Of a stretch of 6,538 nt of DNA, positions 1 through 5,506 are shown piece after piece. The position numbers and the translations under genes are program-made. This stretch comes from Flavobacteriaceae bacterium (GTDB lineage: Bacteria; Bacteroidota; Bacteroidia; Flavobacteriales; Flavobacteriaceae), in NCBI GenBank assembly GCA_947461915.1, contig CANHNG010000102.1, forward strand, positions 1 through 6,538, in the 5' to 3' direction. Positions within the stretch are counted from its first letter, which is position 1, and every line of letters starts with the position of its first letter. The notes beneath the pieces are model-generated. The model was not told where the DNA came from. It was given only the letters and a program-made list of their open reading frames with translations, and searched no databases.

Positions 1-153
1 ATTGCTTTGCCTTGAGGGATATTGAAATCATACTTGCAAAGTAACAAATTAAAAAGCGGCAAACGAATTCCAATTCATAAAACACTGCACTTTGAAAATT
101 ACAGTTACCGATTTTTTATGCCTATTATTTCTGAAATTTATAAAATAAATTTT

Positions 154-185
154 TTGAAGTAGATGCAACAAAAGAATTAGATTTG
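154..185 (+). promoter_or_regulatory. Bacteroidota-type promoter of the esterase gene
   Basis: TTG at 154-156 is the -33 element and TAGATTTG at 178-185 matches the -7 consensus TAnnTTTG, separated by 21 bases. This is the form recognised by the primary sigma factor of Bacteroidota. Transcription would be expected to begin about 6-8 bases downstream, near 191-193, leaving a very short leader before the hydrolase start codon at 210. Both elements and the spacing are seen directly; the activity and start site are inferred. Confidence 0.65.
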
Positions 186-209
186 TATAAAAAGTAGATG
201 TCGAATTTT

Positions 210-1166
210 ATGAAAAAATATAGGGGTAAAAATAGTTGTGCTAAATTTGTTTTGATTGTTTTGTTTTTTGGCATTAATGTTTCCGTTTTTTCACAAAACC
301 AGACCATTCCTATATGGACTAAAGTACCGGGAGCTATTAAATCCGTTGACTATAAAGAAGAAGTTTCATATGATGAACAAGGAGTTGTAAAAGGAATCAG
401 TAAAGTTTCTCAACCAACATTGACACTTTTTTTGCCAGATTCCAAAACAGCAAATGGAACCTCGGTTGTTATTTGTCCCGGAGGCGGTTATGATCATTTG
501 GCAATCAATAAGGAAGGGTATAAAATAGCGAAGTGGTTCAATGGCCTGGGAATTTCCGCATTTGTACTAAAATACCGATTGCCGAGTGATTTGATTATGA
601 CTGAAAAATCTATTGGTCCACTACAAGACGCACAAGAAGCGATAAGAATAATTCGACGCAACGCAGTGAAATGGCATTTGGATTCAAACAAAATTGGGAT
701 CATGGGATTTTCGGCAGGAGGACATTTGGCCGCGACTTTATCCACTCAATTTAATGAAAAGGTATACATTCCAATAGACAATACGACTGCCCGTCCCGAT
801 TTTTCCATTTTGATTTATCCCGTAATTTCAATGCAAGATAGAATTGCGCATCAAGGGTCAAAAAAAAATCTGTTGGGGACAATGCCAAGTATTGATAGGA
901 TTGAAAAGTATTCGAATGAAAAAAGGGTCGATAGTCTTACCCCTAAAACATTTTTAGTACACGCAACAGACGACAAGTCTGTTTCTGTTGAAAACAGCAT
1001 CAATTATTATCTAGCATTAAAACAAAACCATATTCCGGCAGAAATGCATATTTATGAAAATGGAGGCCACGGCTTTGGTTTAGGTGTTCAAGAAACAAAC
1101 ATTAATTGGCCAAATGCCTGCGAGAAATGGTTGGCCTCCAATGGATACATCACTAAAACAGAATAA
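210..1166 (+). CDS. Secreted alpha/beta-hydrolase (esterase, BD-FAE/acetylxylan-esterase-like)
   Basis: A 318-residue serine hydrolase, probably a carbohydrate or carboxyl esterase acting outside the cytoplasm. Residues 1-28 look like a Sec signal peptide: basic MKK and KNSCAK segments, a hydrophobic core (about 13-28), and likely cleavage at VFS|Q. The mature enzyme has the oxyanion-hole motif PGGGY (90-94), the nucleophile elbow GFSAGG with Ser168, the acid in the HATDD segment (probably Asp255), and the base in GGHGFG (His287), so the full triad is present. The opening IPIW..VPGA is typical of Bacteroidota proteins often labelled 'endo-1,4-beta-xylanase B' or acetylxylan esterase; I know no basis for true xylanase activity. 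An in-frame ATG at 198 would add four residues (MSNF), but 210 places the basic residues first in the signal peptide and leaves a more usual leader after the promoter at 154-185. The substrate is not determinable, and no polysaccharide-utilisation genes (SusC/SusD) are adjacent. Confidence 0.85.
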   Translation: MKKYRGKNSCAKFVLIVLFFGINVSVFSQNQTIPIWTKVPGAIKSVDYKEEVSYDEQGVVKGISKVSQPTLTLFLPDSKTANGTSVVICPGGGYDHLAINKEGYKIAKWFNGLGISAFVLKYRLPSDLIMTEKSIGPLQDAQEAIRIIRRNAVKWHLDSNKIGIMGFSAGGHLAATLSTQFNEKVYIPIDNTTARPDFSILIYPVISMQDRIAHQGSKKNLLGTMPSIDRIEKYSNEKRVDSLTPKTFLVHATDDKSVSVENSINYYLALKQNHIPAEMHIYENGGHGFGLGVQETNINWPNACEKWLASNGYITKTE

Positions 1167-1215
1167 TCCTATTTTCCATTAAAAACAATAAACATTGAGT
1201 CTTTGATACTATAAA

Positions 1216-1770
1216 ATGACAAACGAACGCATCATATTAGGAATTGACCCCGGAACCACAATTATGGGTTTTGGATTGATAAAAGTAGTAGGGAAAAACA
1301 TGCATTTTATTCAACTCAACGAATTGCAATTGTCTAAATACGACAACCATTATCAAAAACTGAAAATCATTTTCGAACGTACTATCGAGTTAATCGACAC
1401 GCACCATCCCGATGAAATCGCTATTGAAGCACCTTTCTTTGGCAAAAATGTGCAATCAATGCTAAAGTTAGGAAGAGCACAAGGCGTGGCAATGGCGGCG
1501 GGACTTTCGAGAGATATTCCTATTACGGAATACGAACCCAAAAAAATAAAAATGGCAATCACCGGAAACGGAAACGCCAGCAAAGAACAAGTGGCCAAAA
1601 TGCTCCAACAATTATTAGGATTGAAGGAATTACCAAAAAATCTTGATTCCACCGATGGATTGGCGGCTGCAGTTTGTCATTTTTTTAATTCTGGAAAAGT
1701 CGTTGGTGCAAAAAGCTATACGGGTTGGGACGCTTTTGTGAAGCAGAATGAAGAACGAGTGGGAAAGTAA
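1216..1770 (+). CDS. ruvC: RuvC, Holliday-junction resolvase
   Basis: A 184-residue crossover-junction endodeoxyribonuclease that cuts four-way DNA junctions symmetrically as a dimer, acting with the RuvAB branch-migration motor in recombination and repair. The RNase H-like fold and all four metal-binding acids are visible: Asp11 in GIDPGT, Glu71 in [10 protein letters not shown], and Asp144 and Asp147 in [13 protein letters not shown]. The segment [13 protein letters not shown] (84-96) and the [12 protein letters not shown] segment (115-126) are also characteristic. The length is normal for Bacteroidota RuvC. It begins 49 bases after the esterase stop, with no clear TAnnTTTG promoter in that gap, so it may be read from upstream. 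ruvA and ruvB are not in the window, which is common. The gene is intact, and its stop codon directly abuts the left inverted-repeat arm. Confidence 0.96.
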   Translation: MTNERIILGIDPGTTIMGFGLIKVVGKNMHFIQLNELQLSKYDNHYQKLKIIFERTIELIDTHHPDEIAIEAPFFGKNVQSMLKLGRAQGVAMAAGLSRDIPITEYEPKKIKMAITGNGNASKEQVAKMLQQLLGLKELPKNLDSTDGLAAAVCHFFNSGKVVGAKSYTGWDAFVKQNEERVGK

Positions 1771-1820
1771 TCAGTTTTCAGTTTTTTAGTGTTCAGTTGT
1801 GTTAGTCAGAATATAGTATC
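1771..1820 (+). repeat. Left arm of imperfect inverted repeat, degenerate TCAGT repeats
   Basis: Starting at the base after the ruvC stop, this stretch is made of variants of TCAGT/TTCAG: TCAGTTTT at 1771-1778 and again at 1778-1785, AGTGTTCAG at 1788-1796, TTAGTCAG at 1802-1809, and TAGTATC at 1814-1820. The same blocks occur in reverse complement and in mirrored order on the far side of the four-helix gene: AAAACTGA 2304-2311, CTGAACACT 2284-2292, GATACTA 2263-2269. The arm could pair with its partner in DNA or RNA as a long interrupted stem. Confidence 0.7.
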
Positions 1821-1863
1821 CAGTATTGAGCTAGAATAGAATTTGCAATTAAAAAACATATGT

Positions 1864-2238
1864 ATGAGATTTCAAGATTTATTAGCTTATAAAAAATCAT
1901 TTTCGTTAGCGATGAGAATTTTTGAAATTACAAAAACATTTCCAAAAGAAGAAACCTATTCATTGACGGATCAAATTAGACGTTCTTCAAGAAGCGTTCC
2001 TGTTACAATAGCAGAATCGTATAGAAAGAGAATTTATCCAAAACATTTTCATAGTAAATTAACCGACTCAGATGGCGAAAACTCAGAAACTCTAGTTTGG
2101 TTAGATTTTGCATTTGCTTGTAAATATATCTCCGAGACAATTCTTCAAGAACTTACTTCGGAAAGTATAGAAATAGGTAAACTTATTAATTATATGATAC
2201 TAAATCCAGAGAAGTTTGGAGTAAAAAATAGTGGCTAG
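1864..2238 (+). CDS. Four-helix-bundle protein, 23S rRNA IVS-protein / Avd-like family
   Basis: A 124-residue protein of the TIGR02436 family, sometimes called S23 ribosomal protein or 23S rRNA intervening-sequence protein. Members form small four-helix bundles, often pentameric, and are related to Avd, the accessory protein of diversity-generating retroelements; the function of stand-alone copies is unknown. The family pattern is clear: an MRFQDLLAYKKSF opening, then FEITKTFPKEETYSLTDQIRRSSRSV, then IAESYRKR..PKHF, and a closing KLINYMILNPEKF. Length is normal and the frame is intact. The usual NIAE of the motif reads TIAE here. ATG at 1864 fits the family N-terminus; a TTG at 1843 would add seven unlikely residues (MQLKNIC). 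A near-match to a -7 box, TAGAATTTG at 1837-1845, has one base too many between TA and TTTG. No reverse transcriptase, template repeat or variable repeat lies nearby, so a DGR role is not supported. Confidence 0.88.
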   Translation: MRFQDLLAYKKSFSLAMRIFEITKTFPKEETYSLTDQIRRSSRSVPVTIAESYRKRIYPKHFHSKLTDSDGENSETLVWLDFAFACKYISETILQELTSESIEIGKLINYMILNPEKFGVKNSG

Positions 2239-2247
2239 TGAGCTTAT

Positions 2248-2282
2248 TTTTAGTATTCAGCAGATACTACTGAATACTAAAA
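2248..2282. repeat. Perfect 13-bp inverted repeat (hairpin) after the four-helix gene
   Basis: TTTTAGTATTCAG at 2248-2260 is exactly complementary to CTGAATACTAAAA at 2270-2282, around a 9-base loop (2261-2269). It begins 10 bases after the four-helix stop codon. Neither strand has a T tract directly following the stem, so it is not a standard intrinsic terminator, although the T-rich base of the stem might slow transcription. It overlaps the right arm of the longer inverted repeat, so two alternative foldings compete. Confidence 0.8.
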
Positions 2283-2311
2283 CCTGAACACTGAAGACTA
2301 CTTAAAACTGA
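2263..2311 (-). repeat. Right arm of imperfect inverted repeat
   Basis: This is the partner of 1771-1820, in inverted orientation. Reading from outside inward, AAAACTGA (2304-2311), CTGAACACT (2284-2292), ACTAA (2277-2281) and GATACTA (2263-2269) are complementary to blocks in the same order from the outer end of the left arm. The spacer lengths differ between arms (for example 2 versus 11 bases between the first two blocks), so pairing would be interrupted by bulges. It ends 10 bases before the hemW start codon. Confidence 0.68.
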
Positions 2312-2321
2312 CCACTAATTT

Positions 2322-3503
2322 ATGAGCGGAATCTACATCCATATTCCTTTTTGCAAGCAGGCGTGCCACTATTGCGACTTTCATTTTTCGACCTCAATGA
2401 AGAAAAAGGATGAGATGGTCTTGGCTTTGGCCAAGGAAATTCGAATGCGAAAAAAGAAATTTGAAAATGAGACAATAGAAACCATTTATTTCGGCGGGGG
2501 AACGCCTTCAATATTGCAGATTTCAGATTTGAGATTTTTGATTGATGAAGTTTATAAAAACTTTACTGTTGCCGAAAATCCGGAAATCACGCTCGAAGCC
2601 AATCCGGATGATTTGATTAGTTTGTCAGTTCGAGCGCAGTCGAGAACCATTTTCGAGGATTACAAATCGATTGGAATCAACCGATTAAGCATTGGGATTC
2701 AATCTTTTTTTGAAGAAGATTTGACGATGATGAATCGTGCGCATAATTCGGCGGAAGCCAAGAAATGTCTCGAAGAAGCAACAAAATACTTCGACAATAT
2801 TTCAATTGATTTGATTTACGGAATTCCTGACTCGAGCCAGAATGGTAAACAGGCGAAGCAAATGAGCAATGAAAAATGGAAGCAAAATATCGAAACAGCC
2901 CTGTCTTTTGGCGTTCCTCACATTTCGAGTTATGCTTTGACGGTCGAGCCTAAAACGGCCTTGCATAAACTCATCCAAACTGGAAAAATTGCCCAACCCA
3001 AAGACGAGGTGGCCGAAGAACATTTCCAGATTTTGGTCGAAATGCTCGAAAAAAATGGTTTTATCCATTATGAGTTGTCGAATTTTGGGAAAGAGAATTA
3101 TTTCTCGAAGAATAATTCGGCCTATTGGTTGGGGAAAAAGTACCTTGGAATTGGCCCTTCGGCGCATAGTTATGATGGAATTTCTAGAAGCTGGAATATT
3201 TCGAATAATACCATTTATTTAAAATCATTGAATGAAAATAAATTGCCTTGTGAAACCGAAATTTTATCTAAGGCCGATCGTTATAACGAATATATTATGA
3301 CGGGTTTACGAACCATTTGGGGCGTTTCTTTGGATAGAATCGAGAACGAATTTGGCACAACTTATTTGGAATATCTTACCAATCAAGCACAAAAATTCCT
3401 TGAGGACAATTTGCTTTCTATTGAGGAAAATGTTCTAAAAGCAACTAAAAAAGGCAAGTTTTTGACTGACGGAATGGCCAGTGATTTGTTTTTGGTCAAT
3501 TGA
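2322..3503 (+). CDS. hemW: HemW, radical-SAM heme chaperone
   Basis: A 393-residue cytoplasmic radical-SAM protein of the HemW group, often mislabelled oxygen-independent coproporphyrinogen III oxidase. HemW binds heme and delivers it to proteins such as respiratory enzymes. The CxxxCxxC cluster motif is Cys11, Cys15, Cys18, followed by Asp-Phe rather than the fourth cysteine pattern of true HemN. The SAM-binding GGGTPS is at 58-63; EANPDD (92-97), INRLSIGIQSF (119-129), IDLIYGIP (162-169), PHISSYALTVEP (199-210) and YLGIGPSAHSY (274-284) are family landmarks. The C-terminal HemN-type domain includes NEYIMTGLRTIWG (322-334). It is 15 or so residues longer than usual; the excess fits two in-frame additions, at about 101-109 (a REP-like palindrome) and about 170-180. 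The ATG places YIHIPFC at its usual N-terminal position. No promoter is evident; it may be read through from ruvC. Confidence 0.94.
   Translation: MSGIYIHIPFCKQACHYCDFHFSTSMKKKDEMVLALAKEIRMRKKKFENETIETIYFGGGTPSILQISDLRFLIDEVYKNFTVAENPEITLEANPDDLISLSVRAQSRTIFEDYKSIGINRLSIGIQSFFEEDLTMMNRAHNSAEAKKCLEEATKYFDNISIDLIYGIPDSSQNGKQAKQMSNEKWKQNIETALSFGVPHISSYALTVEPKTALHKLIQTGKIAQPKDEVAEEHFQILVEMLEKNGFIHYELSNFGKENYFSKNNSAYWLGKKYLGIGPSAHSYDGISRSWNISNNTIYLKSLNENKLPCETEILSKADRYNEYIMTGLRTIWGVSLDRIENEFGTTYLEYLTNQAQKFLEDNLLSIEENVLKATKKGKFLTDGMASDLFLVN
2623..2648. repeat. REP-like palindrome inside hemW
   Basis: The core GTTCGAGCGCAGTCGAGAAC (2628-2647) is an imperfect palindrome: GTTC pairs with GAAC at the ends, or alternatively TCGA (2630-2633) pairs with TCGA (2640-2643) around a GCGCAG loop. 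From memory, sequences of the type TTCGAGCGCAGTCGAGAA recur between genes in many flavobacterial genomes; this was not checked here. It encodes residues 101-109 of HemW (LSVRAQSRT) in frame, exactly where the protein is about eight residues longer than expected. Confidence 0.6.
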
Positions 3504-3546
3504 CCTAGCGTGTTTACAAGAAAATTGTATCCGATTGCCAGTTTAG

Positions 3547-3933
3547 TTATGCTTTTTTCTTTATAAAATGGAGCAGCAAAACGACCCAAGCCAGTATTAA
3601 CAGCAATCCCCCAATGGGAGTTATGAATCCGATTACTTTAAAATCAAAAGAAGTAAGACTATTTGTGGCCAATACATAAATGGAGCCGGAAAACAAAAGA
3701 ACTCCAAAAAGAACCAAGTTATAAATGATTTTTTTTGCTTTTTGGGACAAATCGTTAATCATTCCAATGAAAAGCAAAAAGAATGCGTGGTACATTTGGT
3801 ATCGAACACCTGTTTCGAATGTGGAAAGTTCTTCCATGGACAGCACTTTTTTTAAAGCATGAGCGCCAAATGCCCCTAAAATGATAGCTATCATTCCTAA
3901 AAAAGCCCCAGTAGAAATTATTTTTTTGTCCAT
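3547..3933 (-). CDS. DUF423 family small inner-membrane protein
   Basis: A 128-residue membrane protein of the DUF423 family (relatives: YgdD of E. coli, YwdK of B. subtilis), function unknown. Four hydrophobic segments are visible at roughly 5-24, 46-60, 70-88 and 100-122. The conserved family motifs are present: GAFGAHAL (20-27), TGVRYQMYHA (41-50), FSGSIYVL (81-88) and TPIGGLLLILAW (105-116). The C-terminus is basic (KKK). The open frame extends to an ATG at 3966, but that start would lie upstream of the -7 promoter box at 3953-3960, and family members begin at a short MDKKII-like segment, so 3933 is chosen. It is convergent with hemW across 43 bases and divergent from the saccharopine dehydrogenase gene, so it is probably a single-gene transcript. 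Confidence 0.9.
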   Translation of the reverse strand: MDKKIISTGAFLGMIAIILGAFGAHALKKVLSMEELSTFETGVRYQMYHAFFLLFIGMINDLSQKAKKIIYNLVLFGVLLFSGSIYVLATNSLTSFDFKVIGFITPIGGLLLILAWVVLLLHFIKKKA

Positions 3934-3952
3934 TTTGTGATTTATTTGGACA

Positions 3953-3960
3953 CAAAAGTA
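3953..3960 (-). promoter_or_regulatory. -7 box of the DUF423 gene promoter
   Basis: On the minus strand this reads TACTTTTG, an exact match to TAnnTTTG, and lies 19 bases before the chosen start codon. No convincing TTG -33 element is seen at the expected distance, only a T-rich stretch, so the promoter is weaker on paper than the other two. It supports the shorter DUF423 start at 3933, with a leader of only about a dozen bases. Confidence 0.5.
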
Positions 3961-4084
3961 TCTCATATTTCTTTAATGAAAAAGCAGTTTTAAAGATAGT
4001 TTCTCTTAACATCATTCTATTGGTGTAAAATAAAATCTAATCCGCCGAATCTGGAAAAAACATTTTTGTCTACGTCCTCTGCGC

Positions 4085-4115
4085 TTGTGATAAGTATAAC
4101 GATTGTGTATATTTG
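4085..4115 (+). promoter_or_regulatory. Bacteroidota-type promoter of the saccharopine dehydrogenase gene
   Basis: TTG at 4085-4087 and TATATTTG at 4108-4115 are separated by 20 bases, an excellent match to TTG-N(19-21)-TAnnTTTG. The expected transcription start, near 4121-4123, gives a leader of roughly 12 bases before the ATG at 4134 and excludes the earlier in-frame TTG at 4113, which lies inside the -7 box. Confidence 0.7.
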
Positions 4116-4133
4116 TGTTATAATTACTCGTCC

Positions 4134-5492
4134 ATGAGAACTATTCTAATCATTGGAGCAGGAAGATCGGCTTCGTCGCTAATTCAATATCTTCTAAATA
4201 AGTCAGACGTAGAGAATCTGCATCTTATCATTGCTGATTTATCATTGGAATTGGCGCAAAGTAAAACCAACAATCACCCTAATGCAACTCCAATTGCTTT
4301 AGATATTTCTGACGCAACCCAAAGATATTCGGCCATTCAAAGAGCGGATATTGTTGTCTCAATGTTGCCAGCCCAGTTACATATTGAAGTTGCCAAGGAT
4401 TGTATTGTTTACAAAAAACATTTGGTTACCGCTTCATATGTGAATGATGCTATGCAGGAATTAGATGCTTTGGCCAAAGAAAACAATTTGATTTTCATGA
4501 ATGAAATTGGTCTTGATCCCGGAATTGACCACATGAGTGCCATGAAAACAATCAATGAAATTATCGAAAAAGGCGGAAAAATGCTTTTATTCGAATCGTT
4601 TTGTGGAGGTCTAGTTGCTCCGGAATCAGACACGAATTTGTGGAATTATAAATTTACTTGGGCGCCACGAAATGTGGTTCTTGCCGGACAGGGCGGAGCG
4701 GCAAAATTCATCCAAGAAGGGACGTATAAATACATTCCGTATTGGAATTTATTCCGAAGAACTGAATTTCTGGAAGTCGAAGGCTACGGCAGATTTGAAG
4801 CCTATTCGAATCGGGATTCGTTGAAGTATTTGGATATTTATGGCTTGAAAAATATCCTTACTTTATATAGAGGAACCATTCGCAGGGTAGGTTTTTCCAA
4901 GGCTTGGAATATGTTTGTGCAACTAGGGATGACCGATGACAGCTATGTTATGGAAGGCTCTGAAGGCATGAGTTACCGCCAATTTGTGAATTCCTTTCTG
5001 CCCTATCATCCAACGGATTCTGTCGAAATCAAGATGCGTTTGATTTTAAAAATCGACCAAGACGATATCATGTGGGATAAACTTTTGGAGTTGGATTTGT
5101 TCAATCCCAACAAAAAAGTAGGTCTAAAAAATGCCACTCCTGCCCAAATTCTCGAAAAAATTCTTACTGACAGCTGGACACTGCAGCCCAAAGAGAAGGA
5201 TATGATTGTGATGTACCATAAATTTGGTTATGAATTGAACGGCAAAAAACAGCAAATCGATTCCAAAATGGTGTGTATTGGCGAAGACCAAACCTATACC
5301 GCCATGGCGAAAACAGTTGGTTTACCCGTTGCAATGGCAACATTGCTGATCTTAAACGGAAAGATTAAAACACCAGGAGTTCAGATCCCTATCCGTAAGG
5401 AAGTGTATTTACCCATTTTGAAAGAACTCGAAGAAAATGGTATTATTTTCAAGGAACAATCGGTGCCTTATTTGGGTTATAATCCGGAATAA
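4134..5492 (+). CDS. Saccharopine dehydrogenase family protein (Lys9/AASS C-terminal type)
   Basis: A 452-residue NAD(P)-dependent oxidoreductase resembling L-glutamate-forming saccharopine dehydrogenase, which interconverts saccharopine with 2-aminoadipate 6-semialdehyde plus glutamate. The N-terminal Rossmann fold shows MRTILIIGAGRSASSLI with the dinucleotide loop at 8-13, Asp35 at the end of the second strand, and VVSMLPAQLH (74-83). Next come the family segments FMNEIGLDPGIDHM (121-134) and ESFCGGLVAPESD (154-166), a central substrate-binding domain, and a return to the Rossmann domain with YTAMAKTVGLPVAMA (388-402). Length is close to yeast Lys9 (about 446). Asp35 suggests NAD rather than NADP, which fits a catabolic lysine role; this is an inference. 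No lysine-ketoglutarate reductase partner is in the window. It has its own promoter and is convergent with the dipeptidase gene across only 14 bases. Confidence 0.88.
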   Translation: MRTILIIGAGRSASSLIQYLLNKSDVENLHLIIADLSLELAQSKTNNHPNATPIALDISDATQRYSAIQRADIVVSMLPAQLHIEVAKDCIVYKKHLVTASYVNDAMQELDALAKENNLIFMNEIGLDPGIDHMSAMKTINEIIEKGGKMLLFESFCGGLVAPESDTNLWNYKFTWAPRNVVLAGQGGAAKFIQEGTYKYIPYWNLFRRTEFLEVEGYGRFEAYSNRDSLKYLDIYGLKNILTLYRGTIRRVGFSKAWNMFVQLGMTDDSYVMEGSEGMSYRQFVNSFLPYHPTDSVEIKMRLILKIDQDDIMWDKLLELDLFNPNKKVGLKNATPAQILEKILTDSWTLQPKEKDMIVMYHKFGYELNGKKQQIDSKMVCIGEDQTYTAMAKTVGLPVAMATLLILNGKIKTPGVQIPIRKEVYLPILKELEENGIIFKEQSVPYLGYNPE

Positions 5493-5506
5493 AATTCAAA
5501 CCCAAT

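Larger units (their letters stand above)
1771..2311 (+). mobile_element. Candidate IVS-like cassette: four-helix gene between inverted-repeat arms
   Basis: About 541 bases that fill nearly the whole space between ruvC and hemW. The unit consists of a left arm (1771-1820), a four-helix-bundle gene (1864-2238) and a right arm (2263-2311), with the arms complementary block by block. IVS elements inside 23S rRNA have the same layout: complementary ends forming a stem and, in some cases, an ORF of this same family. Here the flanks are protein genes, not rRNA. There is no transposase, reverse transcriptase or obvious target-site duplication, so mobility is inferred from layout only. It could instead be an old fixed gene with decayed intergenic repeats. 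Confidence 0.35.

Noticed and set aside
1..44. Possible gene ends at the left edge: an open + frame ending at TAA 42-44, and a minus-strand ATG at 31 running off the edge
   Set aside because: Both are only 10-14 codons long in the window and neither gives a recognisable protein end. The stretch 1-153 otherwise shows no gene, hairpin or repeat I can support.
1061..1140. TGGAGGCC and GGCCTCCA form an 8-bp inverted repeat near the end of the esterase gene
   Set aside because: The arms are about 70 bases apart inside coding sequence, and the first overlaps conserved codons around the catalytic GGHGFG; likely chance.
1771..2320. A 23S rRNA fragment or a diversity-generating retroelement around the four-helix gene
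   Set aside because: Flanks are intact ruvC and hemW with no rRNA sequence, and there is no reverse transcriptase or template/variable repeat pair in the window.
2322..3503. Annotation as coproporphyrinogen III oxidase (hemN)
   Set aside because: The cluster motif is CxxxCxxC followed by Asp-Phe, the HemW pattern, without the additional HemN cysteine, and the N-terminus is short as in HemW.
3504..3546. Terminator between convergent hemW and the DUF423 gene
   Set aside because: No stem of useful length followed by a T tract on either strand; nothing supportable in these 43 bases.
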